NCBI GenBank assembly: GCA_910584685.1
Contig: CAJUAO010000005.1
Location: 1 to 64,000, forward strand
Source: an uncultured Lachnospiraceae bacterium
GTDB taxonomy: Bacteria; Bacillota; Clostridia; Lachnospirales; Lachnospiraceae
Reading direction: 5' to 3'
Length of the DNA: 64,000 bases
Below the pieces are notes generated by a model. That model saw only the letters and a program-made list of their open reading frames with translations, was not told where the DNA came from and did no database searches. The position numbers and the translations under genes are program-made. Below, in pieces: positions 50,411 through 59,012 of this stretch (the first letter of the stretch is position 1; every line of letters starts with the position of its first letter).

Positions 50411-51526
50411 ATGAAAAAATTCGGAATTGACACAAGCAAATGGCAGGGAGATTTCAACTTTGCCGCAGCAAAGGCAAACGAAGGAGTAGAATTTGCCATA
50501 CTCAAAATCGGCGGCGGCGACTCAGGACTATACAAGGACATCCAGTTCGAAAACAGCTACAAAAAGTGCGCAGAATGCGGACTTGACAAAGGAGCATACT
50601 TCTTCGGCCACGCCATGAACATGGACGAAGCAAAAAAGGAAACCGATTACCTTATAAGCCTGTTAAAAGGCAAAAGATTTGAATACCCCGTATTCTACGA
50701 CGTAGAGGCCGACATGCTTAATATAGGCAGGGAACTTCTCACAGATATTATAAAATACATACTTGAAGCACTGGAAAAAGCAGGATACTGGGCAGGCATA
50801 TACGGCTCAGCCGACAACATACAGTATTATGCCGACGACACACAGCTTACAAGGTGGTCACACTGGCTGGCAGGCTACTCCGCTGAAGCTCCGGCAATAA
50901 ACAGCGGCTCCGAATTGCAGATATGGCAGTTCGGAGGAAGCACAAACAAAATCAGAAGCAACAAGATTAACGGAACAGTAGTAGACCAAAACTACTGCTA
51001 TGTAGATTTCCCTGCAAAAATCAAAGAGGCCGGATTAAACGGCTACCCAAAAACAGAAAGCAATACAGCCATAAGCCCGGACACAACAACAGCATCAACA
51101 CAGGTTACTGTAAAGCCTGATATAATCTACGCCATAAAAACCGCCGCCAACGGCTGGCTCCCAGAGGTAAAAAACACAGAGGACTATGCCGGGCTTGAAA
51201 ACAAGTCAGCAACAGGCGTAATGATAAAGCTGTCAGACGGTACGCCTGTTAAATACAGAGTACACACTACGGCAGGCAAGTGGCTTGGCTGGGTAACAGG
51301 CTACAATAAGAGTGATTACTATAACGGCTATGCCGGAGACGACAAGACGCCGATAGACGCCATAGAGATAAAGTGCGATAAGTACACGATTAAATACAAG
51401 GTATCTTCTTTACAGAGCGGGGAGGCATATTATGCTGTGGTGAGCGACGATACCACAGCAGGAGGTGACAGCTATGCCGGAGTATTTGGAAACCCTGTAG
51501 ATAAGCTTATGGCGTGGATAGAATAA
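50411..51526 (+). CDS. GH25 lysozyme endolysin
   Basis: 371 residues from the ATG at 50411. The first 210 are a GH25 muramidase: FGIDTSKWQGDFNF at the start, FAILKIGGGDSG, and VFYDVEADML with the catalytic Asp and Glu. The C-terminal 130 residues (AIKTAANGWLPEVKNTEDYAGLENKSATGVMIKL ... RVHTTAGKWLGWVTGYN) form a wall-binding domain found in clostridial autolysins. It digests peptidoglycan at the end of the lytic cycle. The last gene of the late operon. Confidence 0.9.
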   Translation: MKKFGIDTSKWQGDFNFAAAKANEGVEFAILKIGGGDSGLYKDIQFENSYKKCAECGLDKGAYFFGHAMNMDEAKKETDYLISLLKGKRFEYPVFYDVEADMLNIGRELLTDIIKYILEALEKAGYWAGIYGSADNIQYYADDTQLTRWSHWLAGYSAEAPAINSGSELQIWQFGGSTNKIRSNKINGTVVDQNYCYVDFPAKIKEAGLNGYPKTESNTAISPDTTTASTQVTVKPDIIYAIKTAANGWLPEVKNTEDYAGLENKSATGVMIKLSDGTPVKYRVHTTAGKWLGWVTGYNKSDYYNGYAGDDKTPIDAIEIKCDKYTIKYKVSSLQSGEAYYAVVSDDTTAGGDSYAGVFGNPVDKLMAWIE

Positions 51527-51619
51527 GTATAAGAATATATTACAAAAGATATTTTAAAGATACTTTACAAAGTGAAAATTTTGTAGAATATATGATAAAT
51601 TTGTGATATTATGCAAATG

Positions 51620-51715
51620 GCTGGACAGAGAGAACAAGTAAACAGCCCCAGCCTAAATGGAATAGCTCACCATAAAGAGCAAGAAAACACCCAGAGTAGC
51701 CGCTCTGGGTGTTTT
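51620..51715 (+). ncRNA. Possible structured RNA with terminator at the right end of the element
   Basis: GGCTGG pairs with CCAGCC, GCTC with GAGC, then a strong terminator AACACCCAGAG/CTCTGGGTGTT (51686-51713) and T run. Roughly 95 nt. No matching promoter of good spacing; TATTAT near 51610 has a poor -35 box. It could just be the 3' end of the late operon. Confidence 0.35.
51686..51715 (+). terminator. Terminator after the lysis cassette
   Basis: 11-bp perfect stem with a 6-nt loop and a T-rich tail. It isolates the 3' cotJC fragment from phage transcription. Confidence 0.88.
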
Positions 51716-51830
51716 TGTTTTTAGCCAGTGAACTATTATCGCTTTTCTAGCCAAGGTCATAATACTCTACAAGCTTCAAAATGTCAATAAGCGATTTAAA
51801 AATAAAACTGGAGAAAGCTTTATTAATTTT

Positions 51831-51870
51831 TGACATAATATTTAAAGCACATTCTGACATAATATTTAAA
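51831..51870. repeat. Two 16-bp direct repeats near attR
   Basis: TGACATAATATTTAAA at 51831-51846 and again at 51855-51870, about 155 bp from the right core. No gene lies in 51716-52020. A binding site for an accessory factor is possible. Confidence 0.6.
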
Positions 51871-52023
51871 CTACACGATATTGATATAACAGTCATAAAA
51901 TGATAATATATAGATACTACAGAGAATATTATTTTGAGATTAACATCTTAAGAACTGGGCATTAGGAGCATTTTTAAAGTAATGTAAAACCACAGAATAC
52001 AAAATTATAGGCTATAACAATAC

Positions 52024-52035
52024 GGAGGACCGGAT
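52024..52035 (+). other. attR core site
   Basis: GGAGGACCGGAT, identical to 11616-11627. The sequence before it (CTATAACAATAC) comes from the element, and an in-frame TAA lies 7 bp upstream of the core, so the 3' fragment of cotJC cannot be read from within the element. Confidence 0.9.
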
Positions 52036-52554
52036 GGAGAAATGGCTGCCAGTATGCGTTATCTCTCGCAGAAATTTGCGTTTACGGACCCAAGAATAGC
52101 AGGCGTATTAAACGATATAGGAACAGAGGAGCTGGCGCACCTTGAAATGATAGGCGCAATAGTGCATCAGCTTACCTGTAATTTAAAGCCTGAGGAAATA
52201 AAGGCGTCAGGCTTCGATAAATATTACGTAGACCATACCCTTGGAATATGGCCTCAGGCAGCAGGGGGAATACCGTTTAATGCATGTGAATTCCAGTCAA
52301 AGGGAGACCCTATAACGGATTTGTTCGAGGATATGGCGGCAGAGCAGAAGGCAAGAACAACCTACGACAATATTCTCAGAATGGTAAAGGACCCTGACAT
52401 AGTTGAGCCAATAAAATTCTTAAGGGCAAGAGAGGTAGTTCATTTCCAGAGATTCGGCGAAGCCCTTAGAATGCTCCAGGATAACCTGAACTTCCGAAAC
52501 TTCTATGAGTGCAATATTTCATTTGTAGAGGGCTGCGGAGACGGAAAATGTTAA
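52024..52554 (+). CDS. cotJC: 3' fragment of cotJC, restored on excision
   Basis: Reads GGPDGEMAASMRYLSQKFAFTDPRIAGVLNDIGTEELAHLEMIGAIVHQL, the conserved middle of CotJC, and ends with CNISFVEGCGDGKC. CotJC is a manganese-catalase-like spore-coat protein; the ferritin-like ligands in EELAHLEM and the later AREVVHFQRFGEAL are intact. As it stands the fragment has no start; an internal ATG at 52042 lacks a ribosome site matched to it beyond GGAGGACCGG. The reading frame continues exactly that of 11529-11627. No frameshift or stop mars either part, which argues that the gene is still under selection. Confidence 0.93.
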   Translation, partial: GGPDGEMAASMRYLSQKFAFTDPRIAGVLNDIGTEELAHLEMIGAIVHQLTCNLKPEEIKASGFDKYYVDHTLGIWPQAAGGIPFNACEFQSKGDPITDLFEDMAAEQKARTTYDNILRMVKDPDIVEPIKFLRAREVVHFQRFGEALRMLQDNLNFRNFYECNISFVEGCGDGKC

Positions 52555-52640
52555 AAAAGCCTAAACTGTTATTATGTTTTGAATCCTAAGCAATTAACTA
52601 AAAAGATAATAACAACAAAAAAGGTAATAATAAATAAAAA

Positions 52641-52724
52641 AGAATGCTGTATCCTTATATCGAAGAAATTTTTAAAGGCAATTTTCTATAAAAATTCCAG
52701 ACATAAGGACAGCATTCTCTTTTT
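52641..52724 (+). terminator. Terminator after cotJC
   Basis: AGAATGCTGT-ATCCTTAT pairs with ATAAGGA-CAGCATTCT over a long stem, followed by CTTTTT. Confidence 0.75.
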
Positions 52725-52725
52725 A

Positions 52726-52766
52726 AAAAAGCGCCGCTGCAAAAAGAGTTTCTAGGCGCTTTTTTA
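52726..52766 (-). terminator. Terminator for the minus-strand membrane protein gene
   Basis: AAAAGCGCC/GGCGCTTTT stem with T runs on both strands, at the stop codon of the gene at 52764. Confidence 0.7.
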
Positions 52767-53315
52767 ATCAATATCCGTAAAAACCTCATAATGAGCGTCT
52801 CCAAAGGGTGAATTTTTTAAAAGCAGCACCGTATCGCCTATGGAAAGCCTGTTAAACTCCTTAATATCCTTCACAGTAAACGCAGTAGTGCAATAATGGG
52901 TGTCTGTCTCCAAAAGAATATAATTTTGCGCGCGCTTTGAGGCTTCCTTAGAAAGCGTATGCTGATTATATTTTTCTGATACAGTGCAGTATAAAATCTC
53001 CATATTGTCAGTGTATAAATCCATTTTACGCTTTAAGACAACGTATCCGTAGGAAAGAAGATTAAATATTACAATGGCGGCAAAAATAAAAATAAAGGCC
53101 CCCTTAATGGTGTTTTCAATATGCTGGTTTTTTCTTCCTATATATTCTCCAACAGCTATAATAACGCCTAAAATAACAGATATGAAAGCTCTTTTTTTAA
53201 AGCCGTCAAATAAAATTTTGCTTCTGAATTTATTTACAATGGAAGTCTCCCTGCTGCCTGCCGTATGAAAAACAAGGTCGTCTGCATTAACATAAATTTT
53301 GTTATCTGTATTCAT
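52764..53315 (-). CDS. Membrane protein with two spans
   Basis: 183 residues. Cytoplasmic N-terminal 38 residues, two spans (FISVILGVIIAVGEYIG and GAFIFIFAAIVIFNLLSYGYVVL), then a soluble beta-rich part (YCTVSEKYNQHTLSKEASKRAQNYILLETDTHYCTTAF). No family recognised. Transcribed divergently from the moxR operon, across a 183-bp AT-rich gap. Confidence 0.65.
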   Translation of the reverse strand: MNTDNKIYVNADDLVFHTAGSRETSIVNKFRSKILFDGFKKRAFISVILGVIIAVGEYIGRKNQHIENTIKGAFIFIFAAIVIFNLLSYGYVVLKRKMDLYTDNMEILYCTVSEKYNQHTLSKEASKRAQNYILLETDTHYCTTAFTVKDIKEFNRLSIGDTVLLLKNSPFGDAHYEVFTDID

Positions 53316-53498
53316 ATATTATTCCTTTCTGATAAATAAAAAATATTTTTGTACATTGGTAAAATATGCAAATTTGCTGTAGGCATAAGTACGCCCTCTT
53401 AATAAGTATAACAATAAATAGTAGAAAAGTCTAATAATTAATGATATTATATTAGTATATGATTTTTTGTAAAATATATTACATGTGGAGGAGTAGAA

Positions 53499-54437
53499 AT
53501 GACAGGTACAGAGAAATGTAAAGGCATTATGAATGAAATAAATAAGGTTATAATAGGAAAGGAAGCCATAATAAAAAATGTTCTTGCCGCCATTATAGCA
53601 GAAGGCCATGTGCTGTTAGAGGATATACCGGGGGTTGGAAAAACTACTTTAGCAATGACCTTTTCAAAGGCAATGAGCCTTAAATACAGCAGAATGCAGT
53701 TTACGCCGGATGTTATGCCGTCAGATGTGACAGGCTTTTCTATATATAATAAGGAAACGGGAGGCTTTGAATACAAGGAGGGAGTGATTATGAGCAACTT
53801 CTTTCTTGCAGATGAAATAAACAGAACCTCGTCAAAAACACAGTCGGCGCTGCTTGAGGCTATGGAGGAAAAAAAGGTAACTGTAGATGGAAATACATAT
53901 GAGCTTAAAAAGCCCTTTATAGTTATGGCAACGCAAAATCCCATAGGCTCAATAGGTACGTCTATGCTTCCGGAATCACAGCTTGACAGATTTATGATGA
54001 GGCTTTCCATGGGATATCCTGACAGCTTAAGCGAGGTGAGAATGCTTAAGTCAAAGGAGGGAAACGATGACATTATAAGCAGCGTAAATTCCGTAGTTAC
54101 CATGAACGAGGTTATAGATATTCAAAATGAGGTAGCCGAGGTGTATGTCCATGACGACATATATGCATATATAGTTTCCATTGTAAATGCCACAAGAAAA
54201 AATGATAATATTCTTTTAGGGGTAAGTCCGAGAGGAACAATAGCCATAGTAAACGCCGCAAAGGCGATGGCGTATATATGCGGAAGAAATTATGTGATTC
54301 CTGATGATGTAAAAGAGATTATAAATCCTGTTACCAATCACAGAATAATTCTTTCAGGAAAAGCAAGAGCAGCGCATGTAAGCGTTGAGCAGGTTATAGG
54401 AAATATATTGGGCAGCGTAAGAATTGCGGCAAAATAA
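53499..54437 (+). CDS. MoxR-family AAA+ ATPase
   Basis: 312 residues, GGAGGAG site. Walker A GVGKTTLA (about 45-52), the family-specific FTPDVMPSDVTGF, Walker B FFLADEINRTSSKTQSALLEAMEE and sensor 1 MATQNPIGSIGT are all present. MoxR ATPases act as chaperones for metal or cofactor insertion and envelope stress, and are usually coupled to DUF58 and transglutaminase genes; here both are in the next gene, 12 bp downstream. Confidence 0.9.
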   Translation: MTGTEKCKGIMNEINKVIIGKEAIIKNVLAAIIAEGHVLLEDIPGVGKTTLAMTFSKAMSLKYSRMQFTPDVMPSDVTGFSIYNKETGGFEYKEGVIMSNFFLADEINRTSSKTQSALLEAMEEKKVTVDGNTYELKKPFIVMATQNPIGSIGTSMLPESQLDRFMMRLSMGYPDSLSEVRMLKSKEGNDDIISSVNSVVTMNEVIDIQNEVAEVYVHDDIYAYIVSIVNATRKNDNILLGVSPRGTIAIVNAAKAMAYICGRNYVIPDDVKEIINPVTNHRIILSGKARAAHVSVEQVIGNILGSVRIAAK

Positions 54438-54449
54438 AGGGGAGAGGGC

Positions 54450-57400
54450 ATGATAAAAAGACGTATTATATACCTTGTTATACTTGCCGTATCCTTTTGG
54501 ATTATGCTTATGTATGACGGTGTGTTTATGGAGGGAATATTTGCAGTAACGGTATTTCTGCCTGTTATATGCATTATAATAAAATACATAACCATATATT
54601 CTGTTAATGTAAGCTGGACGTCAGATTCAATAAAGACAGAAAGGGGCAAGGCAATTAATGTTATGGCAGTTTTGCATAATCATTTTTTTCTGCCGGTCAG
54701 CAGGGCAGCCATAATCTTTGAGGTGGAGGATCCGCTGGGAAATAAGGAAGAATATAAAATGGTTACAAACCTTATGCCCCACATGGAGAGATATTGTCAG
54801 GTGGAGATAAGTCCCAATTATAGCGGAGCTTTTTTGGTGCGTTTAAAGGCCGTTAAAATATATGATATTTTAGGACTTACATGGGGCAAAAAAAAGGTAG
54901 GCTCTGTTCTTATGCTTATGGTTTATCCAAAGCCATGTGAAGGAATTACCGTGACAGTGGAAAACAATATAGGATATAAGGAAGAAAGTGATGAATATTC
55001 TGAGCGTATATCAGGAAGCGATAAATCACAGATATTTGACATAAATGCATATCAGCTTGGAGACAGCATAAAGGATGTTCACTGGAAGCTAAGCTCAAAA
55101 ACGGATAATCTTATGGTAAAAAGATACAGCTATCCTATAGAAAGACGGATAAATGTATTTATTGATTACGGAATACCGGAGGGCAGGCGGATAACCGCAG
55201 CAGGAGTGTCAGGCTTTTTTGACAGGCTTTATAGCTTTTTAGGGGAACTGGAGAAAAATAATGAATCTGTATGCTTATATGCTTTCACCGGAAATTCAGG
55301 TGAATGTTTACACATAAATAAGGAAGATATTTTATACTTAAATATAAATAACAGCAGTTATGTTCATACGGTATGCGAGACCTTTATGAAGGAAGCTTTT
55401 ACGGGAAGCAATATTCTCATATCCTCAAGAATAACAAAGGAGGAATTGTATGATTATGGCGACCTGTCCGACTGCTATATTAACTGGAACGAGCTATGGA
55501 CGGATAAGGAAAATAATCCTCAGGAAATATTTATACAGAAAACAGGTATTATAGGAATAAATATGGAGGCTTTTGAAGAGGAAAGAAAACCAATAGCTTC
55601 CTATGGAGACGAGCTGTATATTAATAAGGACAATGAGGATATTGAGCTGTATACCCATGTCTTTCGCATACTTCTTGTTTTGCTTGGCAGCATAATACCT
55701 ATGTTAATATTTTATGATGTTTTGGTGGTATATAAAAGCACGCCCATTAAGGTCATAGCCTTTCCTGCACTGGCAGTTATATTGATGCTTATATCTACGT
55801 TTATAAAGAACAGGGGAATAAAGACATTATATCTGACAGGCGCCTTATGGGGAGTTGTGTTTCTGCTGGGAATAAATAATATTATAGACGGCGGGGCAAA
55901 AGCAGTTAAGGCATTTGGAAACCCGATGCTGTATTATAATGAAGGATATGGACTGTCATTATCATATAATAGTGAAATTGAAAGCTTTGTGGCATTTGCA
56001 GCGTTAATCTATGCGGTTTTGCTTTTTATATTTACATGGAACAGCATAACGGTTATTATTCATATAATACTTACAATACCGCCTATTGCCCTTTGTCTGG
56101 CATACGGATGTGTTCCTGACAGCCTTTGTACCGTTATGTACGTATCATATATTGGCAGCGTTTTTGTTTACAGCATTACATACAAAAATATAGTTAAGCC
56201 GGAGAAAAGAGTGCTGAAAAAGGCGTTTTATGAGTCAACCATAAATATAGGAGCTATTTTGTCATATACGGTTATGGCTATAATTGCAGCTATTATGGTA
56301 ATAGACGCAGCGAAGGGATACCACAGACCGGACATGCTAAGCTCCATGAAGGCGGAAATAAATTCCTACATAGAGAATTTCAGCTTTAATAGGAAGAAAA
56401 TCAATGACGATACGGCAGTAGGAGGCTTAAGCAACGGAAGTCTCGGAGCAGTGAATAAGGTTAAATATTCGGGAGAAACGGTGCTTACCGTAAATGTTTC
56501 AGGTGATTTAAGCTTTCCCCTGTATCTTAGAGGATATATAGGAAGCGAGTATACAGGAAGCAGCTGGGAGGTTATAAGCGACAGAAAAGATAATGAGATG
56601 GAAAACGGGTTGGAGGGAACAGGACTTGGCTTGCACAGCGCTTATAATCTTCCCTATTATATAATGAGGAGGAACATGGAAGTCATTGAAATGACAAGGC
56701 TGGGAAGGGTAAGCTATGGAAATGTCACGGTTGAAAATATGAGTGAGAGTGATTCTACATACTATATTCCTTACGGCGCGTTTATTGCGCCTGATGTGGT
56801 TGTAATAAAGGACGGGGTGATTTTAAACAATGTATATGGACAGAGAAGCTACAACGTGTATCAGCTTCAGGGAATATTTAATATGTTGGAGTATTTGAAT
56901 AATGATTACGGAAGTGAAAGTACTAATTATTCTATGCAGGAAAATGAATATCGAAACATTGCATATGAATATTATTCTGAATATGACGGGGACAATGAGA
57001 TTAGAGAAAGGCTAAGAAGGGAGATGCCATGGAAGTATACCGTTGACGGCGTCGTCTATAATCTTAATGACGGACCGAAAAATATAGGCTATGAGCCATA
57101 TATACAGGCAGTGCAGGATTATCTCAGCAAAAACTATACCTATAGCCTTTCGCCGGGCAAGCTTAAGGCCGGACAGGATTTTATAGAAAAATTTATGGAT
57201 GACAAAATGGGATATTGTTCCCATTTTGCTACCATTGCCACGGAAATGTTCAGAATATATGGAATACCTGCAAGGTATGTGGAGGGCTATTATGTTAAGC
57301 CCCAGCCTGTTGAGCTTATAGAATATTATAAAAATAAGCTTATTTCAGTGGAGGTAAAGGATGACAGCGCCCATGCGTGGACTGAAATATATATAGACGG

Positions 57401-58088
57401 ACTGGGCTTTATTCCTGTGGAGGCAACGCCGGGATACACAGGAATAAGATATGAGTATCAGGAGGAAACCTCCACTGAGCCTGTTACAAACAATAATACC
57501 CCTACAAGCAGTAACCAGGGAGAAGACAGTACAACGGCTCCTCCGGTGGAAACCACATCAGTGAAACCTGTATCAACCACAACAAAAGCTTATGAGGCTC
57601 AGGAGTCAGAGGGAGTTAAGCCGTTTGGGTTTATGGAAAATAAATATATAGCGGCTGTTATTATTGCGGCAGCTATAGTGGCTGTTATACTTGGAAGAAA
57701 GAGTCATTATGACAGAAAAAATGAAGAGCTTGTCAGAAAGAGACCTTCAAAGGAGGCGTTAATGTGGGAGGAGCAGCTTGTGAGAATGGCACGCAGCATA
57801 AAGCCTTCCCTAATTCTGCCAAATGACAATACAAGATATGAGCTTGCGGCAGTAATAATAAAATATATAAATGAGCGCAAAAGGCATAAGAACAATTTAA
57901 CGGAAAAAGAGATAGAAGAAATGTTCCTTATATTTGATAAGGCTGTTTACAGTGAGGGCGGCGCAGACAGAGAGGAGATGAATAAGGCGGCGGAAACAGC
58001 GGAAGCCATATTGGAGGAGCTGTATATAAATCAGCATATGATACGCAGAATTGTTATCAGGTATATCAAATGCTTGTATTTAAAATAA
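54450..58088 (+). CDS. DUF58 - transglutaminase-like membrane fusion protein
   Basis: 1,212 residues. Two N-terminal spans (3-50) are followed by a DUF58 domain (SDKSQIFDINAYQLGDSIKDVHWKLSSKTDNLMVKRY). Several spans (about 405-640) lead to an extracellular transglutaminase-like domain with a plausible Cys-His-Asp triad: Cys in MGYCSHFATIATEMFRIYGIPARYVEG, His in DDSAHAWTEIYID, then VEATPGY. A Thr/Pro/Ser-rich stretch, another span and a cytoplasmic helical tail end the protein. In most bacteria the DUF58 and transglutaminase parts are separate genes; here they are one polypeptide. Probably an envelope protein-processing complex with MoxR; substrate unknown. Confidence 0.85.
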   Translation: MIKRRIIYLVILAVSFWIMLMYDGVFMEGIFAVTVFLPVICIIIKYITIYSVNVSWTSDSIKTERGKAINVMAVLHNHFFLPVSRAAIIFEVEDPLGNKEEYKMVTNLMPHMERYCQVEISPNYSGAFLVRLKAVKIYDILGLTWGKKKVGSVLMLMVYPKPCEGITVTVENNIGYKEESDEYSERISGSDKSQIFDINAYQLGDSIKDVHWKLSSKTDNLMVKRYSYPIERRINVFIDYGIPEGRRITAAGVSGFFDRLYSFLGELEKNNESVCLYAFTGNSGECLHINKEDILYLNINNSSYVHTVCETFMKEAFTGSNILISSRITKEELYDYGDLSDCYINWNELWTDKENNPQEIFIQKTGIIGINMEAFEEERKPIASYGDELYINKDNEDIELYTHVFRILLVLLGSIIPMLIFYDVLVVYKSTPIKVIAFPALAVILMLISTFIKNRGIKTLYLTGALWGVVFLLGINNIIDGGAKAVKAFGNPMLYYNEGYGLSLSYNSEIESFVAFAALIYAVLLFIFTWNSITVIIHIILTIPPIALCLAYGCVPDSLCTVMYVSYIGSVFVYSITYKNIVKPEKRVLKKAFYESTINIGAILSYTVMAIIAAIMVIDAAKGYHRPDMLSSMKAEINSYIENFSFNRKKINDDTAVGGLSNGSLGAVNKVKYSGETVLTVNVSGDLSFPLYLRGYIGSEYTGSSWEVISDRKDNEMENGLEGTGLGLHSAYNLPYYIMRRNMEVIEMTRLGRVSYGNVTVENMSESDSTYYIPYGAFIAPDVVVIKDGVILNNVYGQRSYNVYQLQGIFNMLEYLNNDYGSESTNYSMQENEYRNIAYEYYSEYDGDNEIRERLRREMPWKYTVDGVVYNLNDGPKNIGYEPYIQAVQDYLSKNYTYSLSPGKLKAGQDFIEKFMDDKMGYCSHFATIATEMFRIYGIPARYVEGYYVKPQPVELIEYYKNKLISVEVKDDSAHAWTEIYIDGLGFIPVEATPGYTGIRYEYQEETSTEPVTNNNTPTSSNQGEDSTTAPPVETTSVKPVSTTTKAYEAQESEGVKPFGFMENKYIAAVIIAAAIVAVILGRKSHYDRKNEELVRKRPSKEALMWEEQLVRMARSIKPSLILPNDNTRYELAAVIIKYINERKRHKNNLTEKEIEEMFLIFDKAVYSEGGADREEMNKAAETAEAILEELYINQHMIRRIVIRYIKCLYLK

Positions 58089-58144
58089 AAATGAGGTATA
58101 CTAAAAACAGTGGAAATAAAAAAATTAAAATGGAGGTATAAATT

Positions 58145-59011
58145 ATGTTGGTATCAGCAGAGGAAATGCTAAAGAAAGCAAAGGCAGGAAAATATGCGGT
58201 AGGTCAGTTTAATATTAATAATCTTGAGTGGACAAAGGCTATTCTTTTAACGGCAGAGGAGCTAAAGTCACCTGTTATCTTAGGAGTGTCAGAGGGCGCC
58301 GGAAAATATATGACAGGCTACAAGACGGTTGTAGGTATGGTAAACGGTATGCTTGAGGAGCTTAAGATTACAGTTCCCGTAGCCCTTCACTTAGACCACG
58401 GCAGCTACGAAGGCTGTTTAAAGTGCGTTGAGGCAGGCTTTTCGTCAATAATGTTTGATGGCTCCCATTATCCGATTGAGGAAAATATTGAAAAGACCAA
58501 GGAGCTTGTAAAGATAGCCGCAGATAAGGGAATGTCCCTTGAGGCAGAGGTAGGCTCTATCGGAGGAGAGGAAGACGGAGTTATAGGACAGGGCGAATGC
58601 GCAGACCCGGACGAGTGCAAGGCTATAGCAGACCTTGGAGTTACAATGCTTGCGGCAGGCATTGGCAATATTCACGGAAAGTATCCTGAAAACTGGAAGG
58701 GCTTAAGCTTTGAAACCTTGGCGGCGGTAAGCGAAAAAACAGGAGATATGCCTCTTGTCCTTCACGGCGGTACAGGTATCCCTGAGGATATGATAAAGAA
58801 GGCAATATCCCTTGGAGTGGCAAAGATAAATGTTAATACAGAATGCCAGCTCTCATTTGCAGACGCTACCCGTAAGTATATAGAAGCAGGAAAGGATTTG
58901 GAGGGAAAGGGCTTCGACCCTAGAAAGCTTTTAGCTCCGGGCTTTGAGGCTATAAAGGCTACAGTAAAGGAGAAGATGGAGTTGTTTGGTTCTGTAGGAA
59001 AGGCTGAATAA
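58145..59011 (+). CDS. fba: Fructose-bisphosphate aldolase, class II
   Basis: 288 residues, TGGAGG site. Zinc enzyme of glycolysis that splits fructose 1,6-bisphosphate into glyceraldehyde 3-phosphate and dihydroxyacetone phosphate. LHLDHGSYEGCLKCVEAGFSSIMFDGSH holds the catalytic Asp and first His ligand, EAEVGSIGGEEDG is the family loop, and NIHGKYP and VLHGGTGIPEDMIKKAISLGVAKINVNTE supply the other ligands and phosphate site. Length and motifs are normal. The sortase gene follows after 1 bp, an unusual operon partner. Confidence 0.95.
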   Translation: MLVSAEEMLKKAKAGKYAVGQFNINNLEWTKAILLTAEELKSPVILGVSEGAGKYMTGYKTVVGMVNGMLEELKITVPVALHLDHGSYEGCLKCVEAGFSSIMFDGSHYPIEENIEKTKELVKIAADKGMSLEAEVGSIGGEEDGVIGQGECADPDECKAIADLGVTMLAAGIGNIHGKYPENWKGLSFETLAAVSEKTGDMPLVLHGGTGIPEDMIKKAISLGVAKINVNTECQLSFADATRKYIEAGKDLEGKGFDPRKLLAPGFEAIKATVKEKMELFGSVGKAE

Positions 59012-59012
59012 T

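Larger units (their letters stand above)
11616..52035. mobile_element. Prophage-like element inserted in cotJC, about 40.4 kb
   Basis: The ends are defined by two copies of GGAGGACCGGAT, at 11616-11627 inside the 5' cotJC fragment and at 52024-52035 at the start of the 3' fragment. Between them lie a serine recombinase, a lysogeny switch, early and replication genes, a full tailed-phage morphogenesis block in standard order, and a lysis cassette. The tail set (tape measure plus gpG/GT frameshift) indicates a long-tailed siphovirus. The large terminase gene is frameshifted, so the element may be packaging-defective. Excision at the core would rebuild cotJC exactly. Confidence 0.95.
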
